Of a DNA stretch of 64,000 nucleotides, positions 32,383 through 42,500 are shown one piece after another (positions within the stretch are counted from its first letter, which is position 1; the number at the start of each line of letters is the position of its first letter). Source of the stretch: Planctomycetota bacterium. Its GTDB lineage: Bacteria > Planctomycetota > Phycisphaerae > Phycisphaerales > UBA1924. The stretch lies in assembly GCA_030950285.1 (NCBI GenBank), contig JAUZRR010000012.1, positions 62,001 through 126,000 of the forward strand, written 5' to 3'. Below the pieces are notes generated by a model. That model ran no database searches. It was not told the origin of the DNA and worked only from the letters and a program-made list of their open reading frames with translations. A program made the position numbers and the translations under genes.

Positions 32383-33057
32383 ATGCCAGAATCACCCGCG
32401 TTGCACATCGAGAAACTGCGGTTCCAGTACAGCCCGCGCGACCCTGTCGTGATCGATATCGACTCGCTCGATGTTGCTGCCGGCGAGCAGGTGCTGCTGA
32501 CCGGCACCTCGGGCCGGGGCAAGAGCACGCTGCTCTATCTCGTCGCCGGTCTGATGGAACCGACCGGCGGCCGGGTCCTCGTGAACGGGCAGGACATCCA
32601 CGCGATGTCCGGGCACACTCGCGACCGTTTCCGAGGCACCTCGATCGGGATGATCTTCCAGACGTTCAACCTGCTGCCGGGGTTCTCGGCGGCTGAGAAC
32701 GTCATGCTCGCGCTGATGTTCAGTGACGTGCCCCGCCGCGAACACCGCGACCGTGCGCTCGCGCTGCTGGAAACACTCGGCGTCGAACGCCCCAACGCCG
32801 CGGCCGACGAGCTCTCGATCGGACAACAACAGCGCGTCGCGGTCGCCAGAGCGATCGCCTGCCGCCCGGCGCTGGTGCTGGCTGACGAACCAACCGCGAG
32901 CCTTGATCCTGACAACGCAGCCGCCGCGATGGACCTGATCCAGACCGCCTGCACCGAGAGCGGCGCAGCCCTGCTCTGCGTGAGCCACGACCCGGCGATG
33001 GCCGACCGGTTCGCACGCCGGGCGAGCCTGCACGAGTTGTCGGCCAGCACTGCCTGA
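32383..33057 (+). CDS. ABC transporter ATP-binding protein, LolD/MacB-type
   Basis: ATPase of 224 residues with Walker A TGTSGRGKSTL (about 41-51), Q-loop GMIFQTFNLLPGFSA, signature LSIGQQQRVAVARA, Walker B LVLADEPTASLD and H-loop CVSHD. The FNLLP segment and GRG Walker spacing are typical of the LolD/MacB/FtsE group, which drives lipoprotein release or drug/peptide export. GGAGG lies seven bases before the ATG. The permease follows 70 nt later. No membrane fusion protein is adjacent; the adaptor at 4453 is far away. Confidence 0.92.
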   Translation: MPESPALHIEKLRFQYSPRDPVVIDIDSLDVAAGEQVLLTGTSGRGKSTLLYLVAGLMEPTGGRVLVNGQDIHAMSGHTRDRFRGTSIGMIFQTFNLLPGFSAAENVMLALMFSDVPRREHRDRALALLETLGVERPNAAADELSIGQQQRVAVARAIACRPALVLADEPTASLDPDNAAAAMDLIQTACTESGAALLCVSHDPAMADRFARRASLHELSASTA

Positions 33058-33127
33058 ACCCGCACAGACCGTCACGCGACCTGCCGATCCTGCCACCTCA
33101 AACCTCAACACCGCGGAGCCACGCTCG

Positions 33128-34396
33128 ATGTCAATCACTGATTTCACGATCATCCGCCGCAGCCTGACCAGCCGCATGTTCTCGACGGTGACCACCGCGT
33201 TCACTGTTGCGATCGCGGTCGGGATGCTGCTGGTGCTGCTGGCGATGATGGACGCGGGCAAGCAGGCGTTCCGTCGCGGCTCGGGCGATATGCACCTGCT
33301 GGTGACCAAAGAGCCCAGCGCCCTGGTCAGCGTGCTCAACGGCATCTTCTACGCCGGCGCTCCGGCGGCCCCGATCTCCTACGCCCAGTTGCAACGCATC
33401 CAGTCCGACCCTCGGGTCGCGATGGCGATCCCCAACCAGCAGGGCGACAGCTACGCAGGGCTGCCGGTGCTGGCGACCACCGCCGCGTTCTTTGCCGACT
33501 TTGCCCCCACACCCGGCGAGCCCTGGCGGTTCGCGGCGGGGCGCACCTTTGAACAACCCTTCGAGGTTGTGCTCGGCGCCAAGGCCGCGGACATCACCGG
33601 GCTTCGGCTCGGCGACACGCTCGAGCTCAGCCACGGCCGCGCCGGTACCGAGACGCACACCCACAACGAGTTTCACTACACCGTTGTCGGCATTCTTGAA
33701 TCCACGGGCTCGCCGCACGACCGCACGGTCTTTGCCGATCTTGTCGGCGCGTGGACCGTCCACGCCCACGACCGCCGCGTGCGCAACGACCCCGACGCTG
33801 CGCACACCACACCCGGCGGCATCACCGACGACGACCGCAAGGTGACCGGGGTCTACGTACGTGCCGCCTCACGACGCGGGTCCAACGCCAGCGCTGCGCT
33901 TGGGCCGCTGGCCTATCAGCTGCGCCAGGAGGGATTTATGGTCGCCGAGCCGACCAAAGAGATCGACAAGCTCTTCAAGATCGTCGGCAACATCAACGTG
34001 ATCTTCATCGCGATGGCGGCCGTCGTGATGGTCTCCAGCGCTGTCTCGATCATGGTCGCGCTCTACAACTCGATGGAGCAACGCAAGCGTCAGATCGCGG
34101 TGCTCCGGGTGCTGGGCGCGAGCCGCGGGCGCGTGTTCGGCCTCGTGCTCACCGAGTCGGCGATGCTCGGCCTGCTGGGCGCGATCGGGGGCGTGCTGCT
34201 GGCGCTCGTCGGCGGGTTCGCGGTCGCCGAGGCACTCCGCAAAACCCTCGGCATCGTGGTCACGCCCATCTACCCGCCCGAGTGGATCATGCTCGTGGTC
34301 GTCAGTGCCGTCACCCTCGCAGCACTCGCGGGCATCGTCCCGGCGATGATGGCCTACCGCATCAGCGTGGCGAAAAGCCTGCGCCCAGCGGCCTGA
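33128..34396 (+). CDS. ABC transporter permease, FtsX/MacB-type
   Basis: A 422-residue membrane protein with one N-terminal helix (AFTVAIAVGMLLVLLAMMDA, about 22-41), a large periplasmic domain (about 60-270), and three C-terminal helices (IFIAMAAVVMVSSAVSIMVA; ESAMLGLLGAIGGVLLALVG; WIMLVVVSAVTLAALAGIVP) with the coupling stretch NSMEQRKRQIAVLRVLGASR. This is the FtsX layout of lipoprotein or efflux exporters. GGAG lies ten bases before the ATG. It works with the ATPase gene just upstream. Confidence 0.92.
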   Translation: MSITDFTIIRRSLTSRMFSTVTTAFTVAIAVGMLLVLLAMMDAGKQAFRRGSGDMHLLVTKEPSALVSVLNGIFYAGAPAAPISYAQLQRIQSDPRVAMAIPNQQGDSYAGLPVLATTAAFFADFAPTPGEPWRFAAGRTFEQPFEVVLGAKAADITGLRLGDTLELSHGRAGTETHTHNEFHYTVVGILESTGSPHDRTVFADLVGAWTVHAHDRRVRNDPDAAHTTPGGITDDDRKVTGVYVRAASRRGSNASAALGPLAYQLRQEGFMVAEPTKEIDKLFKIVGNINVIFIAMAAVVMVSSAVSIMVALYNSMEQRKRQIAVLRVLGASRGRVFGLVLTESAMLGLLGAIGGVLLALVGGFAVAEALRKTLGIVVTPIYPPEWIMLVVVSAVTLAALAGIVPAMMAYRISVAKSLRPAA

Positions 34397-34523
34397 CCGA
34401 ACTCCCTGTGGCGTCGGACGGGTACTCGTGGCGAGCCCACCACGCGAAAAGACCGACCTCGTGTTGCCACGCGGCCGGTCCATAAGGAGAAATGCGCGAG
34501 AGCAGACCTCGCGGTGTGGGTCT

Positions 34524-35411
34524 TTAGTCGAGCATCGTTGCCACTTCGTCGGCCGACTCGGCAAGCCGCTCTTTCAATCCCGCCAGGCTCTCGGTGGTCA
34601 GCTTCAAGACCTCGAGCACTCCCTCGTCGATCTCGAGCGTCTGCAAATCAAGCCGGTAGGGTTTCTCGCCGAGTTCGGTCACCAGGTGATCGGCGAGATA
34701 CACGACCGCCGGCAGTGTGCGGCTGTCGCGGTCGGCGCTCATCGGGTTGTGGTGGAACGCGGTCACCAACTCGAGGCAACGCGGGAACTTCCATTTCTTG
34801 CAAAGCCCCTCGCCAAAGTTGCAGTGGTTGGCGCCGAAGACCCGCTCCTCGGTCTCGAGCATGTCCTCGAGAGGCACCCCAGCCGCGTTGATCCCGAGCG
34901 ACTCGATCACCTCGATCAGCTTCTCCCGATCGGCCTGCATCTCGACCATGATCCCGATGTCGTGCATCAGCCCGGCGAGAAACGCCTCGTCGCTGAGGCC
35001 CATCTTGAGCGTGTCGGCGATGATCTTTGACGCCGCCGCGGTCGCGTTGGAGTGTTCCCACAGGTCCTTGGCGCTAAAGCGGGGTGTCAGGTCGCCGCCA
35101 CGAAAGAGCTTCGACAGGCTGGCTGCGATCGCGATGTTTTTCACCGCGTTGAGCCCGAGCAGCACGATCGCCCGGTTGATCGACGCGATCTGGCCGGGCA
35201 ACCCATAGAACGACGAGTTGACCACCTTGAGAATGCGGCTCGAAAGCGCCGGGTCACCGGAGATCACCTCGTGCAGATCAGACGCGGTGGACTTGGGGTC
35301 CTCCACCATCTGAATAATCTGTACGGTCACTTCCGGCAGTGTGGCGATGTGGCTGATCTCGCGGATCGCCTTGGTGACAACTTGCTCGCGCTGCTCGGTG
35401 GTGATGCTCAT
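34524..35411 (-). CDS. HDOD domain signalling protein
   Basis: A 295-residue HD-related output domain protein. The HDOD core shows LPEVTVQIIQMVEDPKSTAS, DPALSSRILKVVNSSFYGLP, INRAIVLLGLNAVKNIAIA, LWEHSNATAAASKIIAD and AFLAGLMHDIGIMVEMQ; the H-D pair is kept in MHDIG. HDOD proteins act in chemotaxis or second-messenger signalling, without a shown enzyme activity. The ATG at 35411 has GGAG upstream. It lies upstream of no operon partner; the neu cluster ends 108 nt away. Confidence 0.88.
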   Translation of the reverse strand: MSITTEQREQVVTKAIREISHIATLPEVTVQIIQMVEDPKSTASDLHEVISGDPALSSRILKVVNSSFYGLPGQIASINRAIVLLGLNAVKNIAIAASLSKLFRGGDLTPRFSAKDLWEHSNATAAASKIIADTLKMGLSDEAFLAGLMHDIGIMVEMQADREKLIEVIESLGINAAGVPLEDMLETEERVFGANHCNFGEGLCKKWKFPRCLELVTAFHHNPMSADRDSRTLPAVVYLADHLVTELGEKPYRLDLQTLEIDEGVLEVLKLTTESLAGLKERLAESADEVATMLD

Positions 35412-35519
35412 CCCGTTTGCTCCGTATGCGGTTGGTCTGTCCCCCTCACGCATCGGACGGTCTGGCTGCGGACTTTCCCCCTGCCCGGCTGTAGGCCAAA
35501 AATCGCTCGCATCGACCCA

Positions 35520-36749
35520 TCAATACGCGCAGCATTTGCGCGTCAGTCCCGATGTGTGCGGGTTGACCGCTGCGAGAATCTCCGCGATCCGCACCCCCGC
35601 CCGGCCGTCGCCGTAGGGGTGCTCGAGCCCGCGCAGGTCAAGCCCGCGCGCCCGAGTCACCGCTGCCGCAACGTCCGCTGCGAGTTCTCGCGCGACATCC
35701 ACCACGTTGCCCGCCCGCTCGCGCCCGGTCTGCCGTGCGCCGATATTCACCGTCGGCACCCCCAGCACCGCGGCTTCGATCAGCCCCGCCGAGCTGTTGC
35801 CCACAAGTACGCCGCCGGGCGCACCCTCCGAACCCGCGAGCCTTTGCAGCACCGCGACGAACCGTTCCCGGGGCATGTGCTCCATCGCGTTCACCCGGTC
35901 GTGCGCCGCTGCCGCAGCTTCGATCGCCCGCACGATCCCCGCCCGGCCCGGGTCGCGGTTTGGCGCAAGGCACAGCACGTTGCCCTCGGCCGCCGCGAGC
36001 GCCCCCTCGATTGCTGCGGTCGCCGCCGCTTCCTCTTCCTCGGCGTGCCTTCCGATCGGGTGCATCAGCAGCACGACCTCGGGGCTGCCCAACTCTTGCC
36101 ACGCCTGGTCGTCCGCCGGTGCCGTAGCCGCGAGCCCGTCGACCGCCGGCGAGCCGACGACATGGACCGAGTCTGGGCGTTCACCCATGCGTCTGATCCG
36201 CTCGGCGCTCTGTTCGGTTGCCGCGAAATGCAGGTGCGCGAGTTTGGTGATCGCGTGCCGCATCGCTTCGTCGGCGATGCCCTCGGCCCGGTCGCCGCCA
36301 TGGACGTGCGCCAGCGGGATCCCCCCCACGCTCGCCGCCGACGCCGCGGCAAACGCTTCGATCCGGTCGCCGAGGACCACGACCCAGTCGGGTCGAACAC
36401 CGGCAAACGAGCGCGCAAACCGTGACACGCCGCGCCCGAGCGCCTCGGCGTCGTCGAGCCGGGTCGCCGGGCCGGGCCGTTGCATCGGGACCGAATCGAT
36501 CACCGGGAAGGCCTTTTTGACATCGCGGAACGTCTCGGCCGGGGGGATCAGGTGCGACCCGGCCGCGATGACCGCCAGCTCGAGCCCCTCGCACGCCTGC
36601 ACCGCCGCCATCACCGGGCGCAGCAAGCCGAACTCGGCGCGCGAGCCTGTGACCACCGCCACCCGGCGTGTGCCGCGCGCACCAGCAGCCCCAGCGTCAA
36701 ACTCGCCCGGCCGCACCGAAGGATCACCATCCCAGCCGTCTCCGATCAT
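35520..36749 (-). CDS. neuC: UDP-GlcNAc 2-epimerase, hydrolysing (NeuC/LegG type)
   Basis: Makes the amino-sugar precursor (ManNAc or an analogue) of sialic or legionaminic acid from a UDP-HexNAc. The 409 residues show VAVVTGSRAEFGLLRPVMA at the start, VVVLGDRIEAFAAASAA, PLAHVHGGDRAEGIADEAMR, and VLVGNSSAGLIEAAVLGVPTVNIGARQTGRERAGN, all diagnostic. The ATG has no clear ribosome site but TAGAGT six bases upstream. It is the last of the neu genes on this strand, 31 nt beyond an unrelated lipoprotein gene. Confidence 0.92.
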   Translation of the reverse strand: MIGDGWDGDPSVRPGEFDAGAAGARGTRRVAVVTGSRAEFGLLRPVMAAVQACEGLELAVIAAGSHLIPPAETFRDVKKAFPVIDSVPMQRPGPATRLDDAEALGRGVSRFARSFAGVRPDWVVVLGDRIEAFAAASAASVGGIPLAHVHGGDRAEGIADEAMRHAITKLAHLHFAATEQSAERIRRMGERPDSVHVVGSPAVDGLAATAPADDQAWQELGSPEVVLLMHPIGRHAEEEEAAATAAIEGALAAAEGNVLCLAPNRDPGRAGIVRAIEAAAAAHDRVNAMEHMPRERFVAVLQRLAGSEGAPGGVLVGNSSAGLIEAAVLGVPTVNIGARQTGRERAGNVVDVARELAADVAAAVTRARGLDLRGLEHPYGDGRAGVRIAEILAAVNPHTSGLTRKCCAY

Positions 36750-36755
36750 GCGGAC

Positions 36756-36761
36756 ACTCTA
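36756..36761 (-). promoter_or_regulatory. -10-like TAGAGT before neuC
   Basis: Minus-strand TAGAGT six bases before the neuC ATG; no ribosome site. It suggests a separate promoter inside the cluster. Confidence 0.4.
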
Positions 36762-36780
36762 GCGTCGCTCTCGGGCACAC

Positions 36781-37599
36781 TCACTTCGTCCACTCCAACA
36801 CCGCCAGCACCGGCCGATGATCCGACGCGACTTTCTCGTCCAGCACCTCGACCCCGCCCACAAACGCAAACGCCGGCCGGTGCATCACAAAGTCGATCCG
36901 TTTGGTCGGGAGGTCGGCTGGAAACGTCAAGCCGTTGCCCACCGCCGGCTGTGCAATCGCATAGCCCGCGTCCTCGAACGCGCGGATCGTCCGCGAATCG
37001 GGCGTGTCGTTGAAGTCTCCCGCGAGGATCACGCCGTCCTCGCTGTCGAGTGCCGCGATCAATGCCTGGGCCTGGGCAAACCGCTCGGCATCGCCCTCCA
37101 GCCAGTCAAAGTGCAGGCACACGATCGTCACCCGAGGCTTGTCCGCGGGCGCGACCTCGACCGCCAGCGCCGACCTCGGTTCGCTCCTGCCCGGCGGCAG
37201 ATCAATCACCCGAGCCGAGACGATCGGGTGCTTCGACAGCACCGCGAGCCCGTACTGGCCGCCTTGAAAGTCCATGAAGGGCGCGAAGGCGTGGTGCATC
37301 CCCGTGAGTGAGCCCAGCGTCGCAGCCTGATCGACATCCCCCGTCCGCGAGGCGCCGTTGTCAACCTCCTGCAACCCGACCAGATCGGGCGTTGCATCGG
37401 TAATCACCCGCGCGATCCGCTCCAGATCGAGCACGCTGTCGGTGCCTGCGCCGTGGTGGATGTTGTAGGTCAACACGCGCAGCACATCGTCAGCAGCCGT
37501 CGTCGGCGCTCGAGCCGGTGGCGCGGTGCGCCAATCACCTACACACCCAACGCCCGACACCAGCAAGGCCACACACAACATCACACCGAGGTATCGCAT
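36781..37599 (-). CDS. Endonuclease/exonuclease/phosphatase-family lipoprotein
   Basis: EEP-fold phosphodiesterase of 272 residues. Signal and lipobox VALLVSGVGC (Cys near 19), then LTYNIHHGAGTD, LVGLQEVDNGASR (catalytic Glu), VCLHFDWLEGDA, VILAGDFNDTPDS (Asn-Asp pair) and ASDHRPVLAVLE (catalytic Asp-His) make it complete. Likely periplasmic, acting on lipid, sugar or nucleotide phosphodiesters. It interrupts neuB and neuC with gaps of 41 and 31 nt. Start: TAGACT six bases upstream, no Shine-Dalgarno. Confidence 0.87.
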   Translation of the reverse strand: MRYLGVMLCVALLVSGVGCVGDWRTAPPARAPTTAADDVLRVLTYNIHHGAGTDSVLDLERIARVITDATPDLVGLQEVDNGASRTGDVDQAATLGSLTGMHHAFAPFMDFQGGQYGLAVLSKHPIVSARVIDLPPGRSEPRSALAVEVAPADKPRVTIVCLHFDWLEGDAERFAQAQALIAALDSEDGVILAGDFNDTPDSRTIRAFEDAGYAIAQPAVGNGLTFPADLPTKRIDFVMHRPAFAFVGGVEVLDEKVASDHRPVLAVLEWTK

Positions 37600-37605
37600 G
37601 GCTGG

Positions 37606-37611
37606 AGTCTA
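37606..37611 (-). promoter_or_regulatory. -10-like TAGACT before the EEP gene
   Basis: Minus-strand TAGACT ends six bases before the ATG at 37599; leaderless pattern. Confidence 0.42.
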
Positions 37612-37640
37612 CAGGACCGGGCGTCGCACGGGATTCAGCT

Positions 37641-38720
37641 TCACAGGCTCGCGTGCATCGCAAGCATGATGTCCGATGCTCTCAACAGCGCATCGGCTTC
37701 GACGTCATGCACCAGCCGTTGCCCGACAACCTCTTCCAGCCTCCAGGGCTCGATCCCCGTGCCCGGGCGCTTGACCGTCAGGTCGTTTGCGGTCAGCACG
37801 TGCCCCGCGGGCAGCGCCCGCCGCGTGGTCAGCGACTGTCTGGAGACCGCCCGCACGTCGCGTTCGCACTCGAGCAAACACTTTTCACCGGCCGCCATCG
37901 CTGCGCCCCGGGTTGCCGCCTTTGCCCGCGAGACATACTCGGCAAACGCGTGGGGCTCAAGCGACGCGGCGTGGTCCGGCCCAGCGGCACGCACGTCGTA
38001 GGTCAGGTGCTTCTCGAGCAGGCACGCGCCGTGTTCGACCGCCCGCGCTCCCGACCCCGCGCCCGGCGTGTGGTCGCTGTAGCCGGTGGGCAGGCCGGTC
38101 GCGCGGGCGATCGCCGCGATGCCTTCGAGCGCAGCGTCCGGCGCGGGATAGCTGCTCACACACTGCAACAACGCCAGCCGATCCCGTGCTGCTTCGAGCC
38201 ACCTCGCCGCCCGCAGCACCTCGTCGATTGTGCTTGCCCCGGTGCTCACGATCATCGGCTTGGCCGTGCTCGCCATCGCGTCGAGCAGCGGCCGATGGAT
38301 GATGTCCGGGCTCGCGCTCTTATAAGCATCCCACGCGAGCGTTTCTGCACCAGCTACCAGTTCGGTACTGAAGACCGTCACGATCGCGTGGATCCCCTGG
38401 CAGTGCGCACGGTCAACGACCAGCGCCATGTCGGCAAGCGAGAGCTCCAGCCGTCGCAGCATCGCCAGTGGGTTGGTTTCGCCGGCCGCTGTCTGATACG
38501 CCGCGAGTTTCGCCGCTTTGCTCATGAGCATGTCGGTCGCAAAGAGCTGGAGCTTCACCGCGTCGGCCCCCGCGGCTGCCGCGGCGTCGGTCAGCTCGAG
38601 CGCCCGCGCGGCCGAGCCGTCGTGGTTGACGCCGATCTCGGCGATGACATACACCCCGGCGTCGTTCCCGATCGCGCGCGCCGCAGCGTCCTGCCCTGTT
38701 GCACCATTACCGATGTGCAT
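37641..38720 (-). CDS. neuB: N-acetylneuraminate (nonulosonate) synthase
   Basis: Condenses an N-acetylated hexosamine with phosphoenolpyruvate to form a nine-carbon acid. The 359 residues begin with VYVIAEIGVNHDGSAARAL, contain ADAVKLQLF (lacking the usual FQ pair), SASPDIIHRPLLDAMASTAK and TGYSDHTPGAG, and end in the antifreeze-like SAF domain (RRALPAGHVLTANDLTVKRP). GGGGGAA lies upstream of the ATG at 38720, which sits 14 nt inside neuA, so they are coupled. Product (Neu5Ac, Leg or Pse) not readable. Confidence 0.92.
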   Translation of the reverse strand: MHIGNGATGQDAAARAIGNDAGVYVIAEIGVNHDGSAARALELTDAAAAAGADAVKLQLFATDMLMSKAAKLAAYQTAAGETNPLAMLRRLELSLADMALVVDRAHCQGIHAIVTVFSTELVAGAETLAWDAYKSASPDIIHRPLLDAMASTAKPMIVSTGASTIDEVLRAARWLEAARDRLALLQCVSSYPAPDAALEGIAAIARATGLPTGYSDHTPGAGSGARAVEHGACLLEKHLTYDVRAAGPDHAASLEPHAFAEYVSRAKAATRGAAMAAGEKCLLECERDVRAVSRQSLTTRRALPAGHVLTANDLTVKRPGTGIEPWRLEEVVGQRLVHDVEADALLRASDIMLAMHASL

Positions 38721-39492
38721 GGCGTTCCCCCAACACCGCGCCTGCGACCACCAGATCGAGCGGCGCGTCGATGTCAATCACGCTGCCTTCTTCGTTCACG
38801 ATCGCGCGATGGTCGCGACCCAGAAAGGCGTGCGGATGCGATGGATCGAGCCCCGCGATCTCGTGAAACAGCGCACGTCTGGACACCACCACCACGCCCC
38901 CGTCTGGCACCAGACTCGGCGGCAACTCCTGCCGGCGATAGACGCCCCCGAACAGGCGATCACCCTGCCAGGGCTTCACACGTCCGTCGGCCTCGATGCG
39001 CACCTGCCACCACGGATGATGCTTTCCCACACCCACGTAGCTCTGCACCGAATCGCAACCCGTTTCTTGCCATAATGAAACCGCGCGTGCAACCAGCCCC
39101 GCCGGGCGCACCGGCACGTTGCCATAAAGCAGCACGACGCCGTCGATCTCGGTGGCGTGTCGCGGTTCCTTCGCTCCATCTGCGCGCGCGCCTTCCCACC
39201 ACCCGACCGCTTCCCGCAGTGCGTCGTCCACGCGGGCGGTGTCGCTGGCGAGCGAATCGCTGCGCTGGTGGGCGCGCACGCCCATCTCCCCAGCAAGGCC
39301 GAGTATCTCCGGGCTGTCGCTCGACACCACCACGTCTTCCAGGAAAGGCGCGTCCTTGGCGTGCTCGATCGTCCACGCCACGCACGGCTTGCCCGCGACA
39401 CTCGCGGTGTTCTTGCCGCGCACGCCCTTGCTCCCCGCGCGCGCGACCACAACCGCGATGACCCGTTCACGTTTACAAAGCTCGGCGTGCAT
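38707..39492 (-). CDS. neuA: Acylneuraminate cytidylyltransferase
   Basis: Activates a nonulosonic acid with CTP to CMP-sugar. The 261 residues open with VVVARAGSKGVRGKNTASVAG, the nucleotide loop of this family (usual: PARGGSKGIPGKN), then WTIEHAKDAPFLEDVVVSSD and end in VNEEGSVIDIDAPLDL with the metal-binding acidic pair. GAGAGAA is just before the ATG. It overlaps neuB by 14 nt. The Maf-fusion gene lies 13 nt upstream. Confidence 0.92.
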   Translation of the reverse strand: MHAELCKRERVIAVVVARAGSKGVRGKNTASVAGKPCVAWTIEHAKDAPFLEDVVVSSDSPEILGLAGEMGVRAHQRSDSLASDTARVDDALREAVGWWEGARADGAKEPRHATEIDGVVLLYGNVPVRPAGLVARAVSLWQETGCDSVQSYVGVGKHHPWWQVRIEADGRVKPWQGDRLFGGVYRRQELPPSLVPDGGVVVVSRRALFHEIAGLDPSHPHAFLGRDHRAIVNEEGSVIDIDAPLDLVVAGAVLGERHAHR

Positions 39493-39505
39493 GGGTTCTC
39501 TCTAT

Positions 39506-42500
39506 TCAAGCCGCGACCGGCGCGCCGCGTTGCCCGCCACCCCGCACCGCCATACGGACTTTCTCTTGCCTGCAGCGTGCGCGCAGCACCCGCTGCCACG
39601 CGCCGATCAGCCCGTCGGTGCGCGCATTGCCAGCACTCTTGCCCCCCCACCGCTGCGGGCGCAGCAGCGCCTCGCCGTCGCTGAGCACCACCATCTCGCC
39701 GATCTTTCGACGCCACGCTGCGCCCAAGGGCTCGGGCAATCGTTCGATCCGATCGCCCGCGACCCGGCGCGGCAACGGGTCGATCACGCACGCCTGCGCC
39801 GTCCGCAGCCAGCGGTCGTAGAACGGCTCGATCTCCTCGTACACCCGGTCGCACCGCGTGATCCGAGGCACGACCCACACGTCCGGCATCCGCCCGCCGA
39901 TGCGGGCCGAACGGGATTCGAGCATCGCGATCAGGTTCTCCCGCGCGTGCGCAAACGACGAAGCCCCCGCCATCGTGCGGTACGCCTCGGCGGTGTCCGC
40001 CAGCAAGTCGATACTCACCACACCCGCGCCGCTCTCGAGCAGCGCCATCGCGGTCTCGCGCTCGCATTGCAGGTCCGACCGCACGTGGACCGCAAGCCCG
40101 GCATCGGTCGCTGCGCCGACAACCTCGCGCCATGCACTGTGCATGAGCGGGTCGCCCGCGCCGCCGATGGTCACCGCCGCGTCGGGGCGGACCGATGCCA
40201 GCTCTTCGACAAGCCGTACCGCCTCGGCGACACCCATCGGCTCTCGATCAATCCCGCGCTTTGTCCCCGCCAGCAACTGCGCGAGCAGGCCGCCGGTCCG
40301 TCGACCCGGGCACAACTCGAGCTTCAGGTGCGACGGCCCGCGCGTTGCCAGCTCCATCGCCGCGGCGCGGAGATCGTCGCCTATGTCTGCCGCAGCAACC
40401 GTGGTCGCGTCACGCCCGCCGAACGCCCGACCCAGCACCGCGCACCGCCACGCCGAATCCGCGATCGCGCGCACGCCGATGTCCCGCACCTCCGGCCCGA
40501 CCCGCACGCAGCCGGGCTTGGCGAGCGGATCGAGAATCGGCGAATCCGGCACGTATCCGAGCAGCCCCCCGATGCTGGCAAACCCGCCCGCACGATCGGT
40601 GCCCGCTGCCAGTTCGTCCACCAGCGAGCGGTCAAGCACGCAGGGCGAGACGCCCGGTGCTGCCTGTGTGAATGTCAGCCGCCGCCGCGCCGGGTCCTCG
40701 CGGTAGCGTTCGATGACCTCGCCGGTGAGCCCGGGGTCAACCATCGCCCAGTCGCAGCCGACGATGACCGCGCCGTCGATCCCGAGGCGGTCCATGACGG
40801 CTGCGGTTGTTGTTGGATCGAAGACTTCGTCCCAGACGGTCATGCCGCAGAGCCCGCCGCGCCAGCAGTCGGCCGCAAACGCTCGTGCGCGAGCGACGCC
40901 CCGCCGCCGTTCGCCGAGCGGGTGCTGCGTTGTCCGTTCGATCTGCACTTCCACCGGGCGCGGGGCTGCGTTGTGCAATCGCGCCACATCGCCGACGATC
41001 GCACGCACGCGGTCGGGTTCTTCGGTCAGCAGCACGACGCGGTCGAGCCCGCCGCTCTGCACGAGTCTGGCGATCGTCAGTTGCAGCGCGTTCATGCCGT
41101 TGGCGATCGGGGCGGCGAGGTCCCGCGACGTACCCAGCGCTCCGGCATCGGCATCAACCGCGATGATCGCCGCGACGGTGGTGCGGCTTGTGCTCTTTTT
41201 GTCGATCGACTCCGGCCGCGTCGTGCCGTGCTCTTCGGCGTCACGGGTGAGCTTCGGTGCCGAGCCCCGCATCGCCCGCGCCGCGTCATCGAGCATTCTG
41301 CCCAGCTGTGCCGCGGCCTCGGCGATCCACTCGACGTTGACGATGTCGCGTTCGATTTCGAGCCGCTGCCGCTCGAGCGCTGAGAGTGACTCGTCGAGGT
41401 GCATTTTCCGATCGGCCCGGAACCGCTTGAACTGCCCGGTCTGGTTGAGGTACTGCGTCAACTCGTAGGCCGGCTCGATCCGCCGTACTTTCTCGCCGAC
41501 TGTCTGCACCTTGCCGATGAGTGTGTTGACCTTGGTGTGATTGCCGTGGACTGCGAGCATCTCGCGCAGGAAACCGACCGCCTCCCGGCTCAGCGCCTTT
41601 ACGCGCCCCACGTCGTGCCCGAGCCGATCGAGCCGTTCGGCCACCCGCGGCGCGGTCAGCGCCCGCAGGTCGTCGCTCGGCGCGGTCTCGGGCAAGACCG
41701 CACCCGGTGCGTTGTCCTTTGCGTACGTCCTGAGCGCCTCGGCCAGCGGCATCGTCTGCGTCCCGCGCTTGGCAACGCCGCCCTCGGTCGCGTCGATCGT
41801 GGTCCGCCCCAGCGCCGCATCGGCCTCGAAAACCCGCTCAAACTGCACCAGATACGCCGACATCTGCTCGTCGGAATAGACCTTGCGGCCGAGATGATCG
41901 GTGGCCTCGCACAGGTGGGCGCGGTTGCGAACGATCCGCTGCCACTCCATGGTTTCGAGCGTGTTGAACTCGTTGAGCTCGCCGGCCCACACGTCGTGGA
42001 TCGCTGCGCCGGGCGCGTAGTACTGCCCGTCGGTAAAGCCCAGGTCCTGCCCGATCAGGAGCACCGGCTCGCACCCCAGGTGCCGCGCAAAGGAGTACGC
42101 CATGTGCGCCACCGTCGCGCCGGGCGCGATGCCGCACCCGTCGTGGGCGAACCCGTTGCCGAGCACCTGACTCAGAATCTCGTCGTGAACGCACCGGATC
42201 GCGCCGGGGTAGACATCAAGGATCGCCGGGTTGGCTTTGGGCTCGACGATCAGCGTGACACCCTCGACGTCCGCCGCGGTGAGTCCCTCATAAAACCGAC
42301 GGCTGATCTCGTGATGATCGAGCGCCGTCACAAAGTGCGGCTTGATCCCCGCCGCCAGCAACTGCCGGAGCACCGTCTGCACCGCGACAATCACCACCCG
42401 GTCGCGCACGCCCGGCTCGGCGAGCAGCTGCATGTTCCGCGCCAGGCTCGGGCCCGCGCTCACCACCACCGCCGGCTTGCCCGCTGCGCACGAGGTCAGC

